From the IMG/VR virus record IMGVR_UViG_3300024261_000007, positions 1-64,000 of that record: DNA of 64,000 nt; one strand, written 5' to 3'. Below, piece by piece: positions 63,620 to 64,000 of the stretch. A program made the translations under genes and the position numbers. How positions within the stretch are numbered: the first letter of the stretch is position 1; every line of letters begins with the position of its first letter. The notes beneath the pieces are model-generated. The model saw only the letters and a program-made list of their open reading frames with translations, had not been told where the DNA came from and did not search any database. This DNA comes from a virus.

Positions 63620-63931
63620 ATGAAAAGATCAAATACAAGTAAATTATTAAACGAATGGAAAAGCTTTTTAAATGAAGAATATTATGTTGATGATCCAAAT
63701 GCAGGTCTTGTCGACTCAGATAGCTCAGCAGCTGACAAAAATGAATTAATAAATATTATTAGGCAAGATATTTTACAAGATTTAAATGTTGATATGGAAG
63801 AATTTCTTGATGAAGTATTTAATATTCTTAGCGAAGAACAGTTACAAATGATTTATAACAAGTACTTGCCTGATGGACCTCAGCAGAGTGATGACAGGGC
63901 ATTAGAAAACGATCCTGATATGAGTACTTAA
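63620..63931 (+). CDS. Small acidic protein with capsid-targeting-like N-terminus, 103 aa
   Basis: The N-terminus MKRSNTSKLLNEWKSFLNE is basic and amphipathic, with L-N-E sites at residues 10-12 and 17-19, then the chain turns acidic (YYVDDPNAGLVDSDSS) and helical (IIRQDILQDLNVDMEEFLDEVF). This arrangement fits the T4 internal head proteins, in which a short N-terminal targeting peptide is removed by gp21. An AAAAAGGA site lies 12 nt before the ATG. I do not recognise the mature part. Confidence 0.6.
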   Translation: MKRSNTSKLLNEWKSFLNEEYYVDDPNAGLVDSDSSAADKNELINIIRQDILQDLNVDMEEFLDEVFNILSEEQLQMIYNKYLPDGPQQSDDRALENDPDMST

Positions 63932-63934
63932 TTT

Positions 63935-64000
63935 ATGAAATATCCAAAGTTTTATGAAAATAGTAAATTGCCAGTAATATTAAGCAAGTTTGCGCCTATT
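63935..64000 (+). CDS. Start of a conserved phage gene, cut by the window edge
   Basis: Twenty-two codons are visible, starting MKYPKFYENSKLPVILSKFA and continuing to the edge. This opening (YPKFYEN, PVILSKFAPI) is familiar to me from a small unnamed phage protein family. It starts three bases after the stop of the 103-aa gene, so the two are probably co-transcribed. Nothing can be said about the rest. Confidence 0.55.
   Translation, partial: MKYPKFYENSKLPVILSKFAPI

Overview
The window is a contiguous piece of an AT-rich tailed-phage genome (myovirus, T4-related). The evidence is a set of recognisable T4-type proteins: late sigma factor (gp55), spike/OB-fold protein (gp5-like), baseplate gp25 and gp6, primase (gp61-like), Mre11/Rad50 (gp47/gp46), large terminase (gp17), portal (gp20), prohead protease (gp21), scaffold core (gp22-like) and major capsid protein (gp23). 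Tail-fibre repeats and several unnamed protein families of the kind seen in marine phages suggest an aquatic host, but nothing in the sequence identifies the host. Most genes are very AT-rich (22% GC in one hand-counted 60-base line at 28921); the capsid gene and the tail-fibre-like gene are visibly richer in GC.

Layout. (1) Positions 3-2672: the 3' part of a repetitive tail-fibre-like gene. (2) 2733-6351: an early/regulatory-looking group: Fe-S PD-(D/E)XK nuclease, GT4 glycosyltransferase, small membrane protein, gp55-like sigma factor, and a small protein that resembles the T4 small terminase gp16. (3) 6354-41624: about 35 kb of closely packed tail/baseplate genes on one strand. It opens with the spike, gp25 and gp6, then gives way to very large, mostly unrecognised virion proteins (687, 1211, 336, 2483, 366, 1104, 1690, 524, 251, 518 and 979 aa). 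(4) 41624-46526: a DNA-metabolism block: RuvC-like nuclease, primase, a single-polypeptide SbcD-SbcC fusion and a small zinc protein, linked by overlapping start and stop codons. (5) 46565-59942: the head module: gp17, gp20, unknown, gp21, seven unknown small proteins, gp22-like scaffold, gp23, closed by a strong intrinsic terminator. (6) 60094-63489: one 1131-aa gene on the opposite strand with its own T4-late-type promoter sequence, flanked by related terminator and leader sequences. (7) 63620 to the end: a small protein and the start of another conserved phage gene on the + strand.

How it works together. The gp55-like protein would direct host RNA polymerase to late promoters of the TATAAATA type. 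Exact copies lie just upstream of the terminase block and upstream of the minus-strand gene. The gp21-like protease would mature the prohead; L-x-E sites are visible near the N-termini of the capsid protein, the minus-strand 1131-aa protein and the 103-aa protein next to it. This suggests, as an inference, that the last two are internal head proteins carrying capsid-targeting peptides and that the 1131-aa protein could be delivered into the host. No tRNA gene, CRISPR array, integrase or insertion sequence was seen. No stretch longer than about 300 bases lacks a gene.
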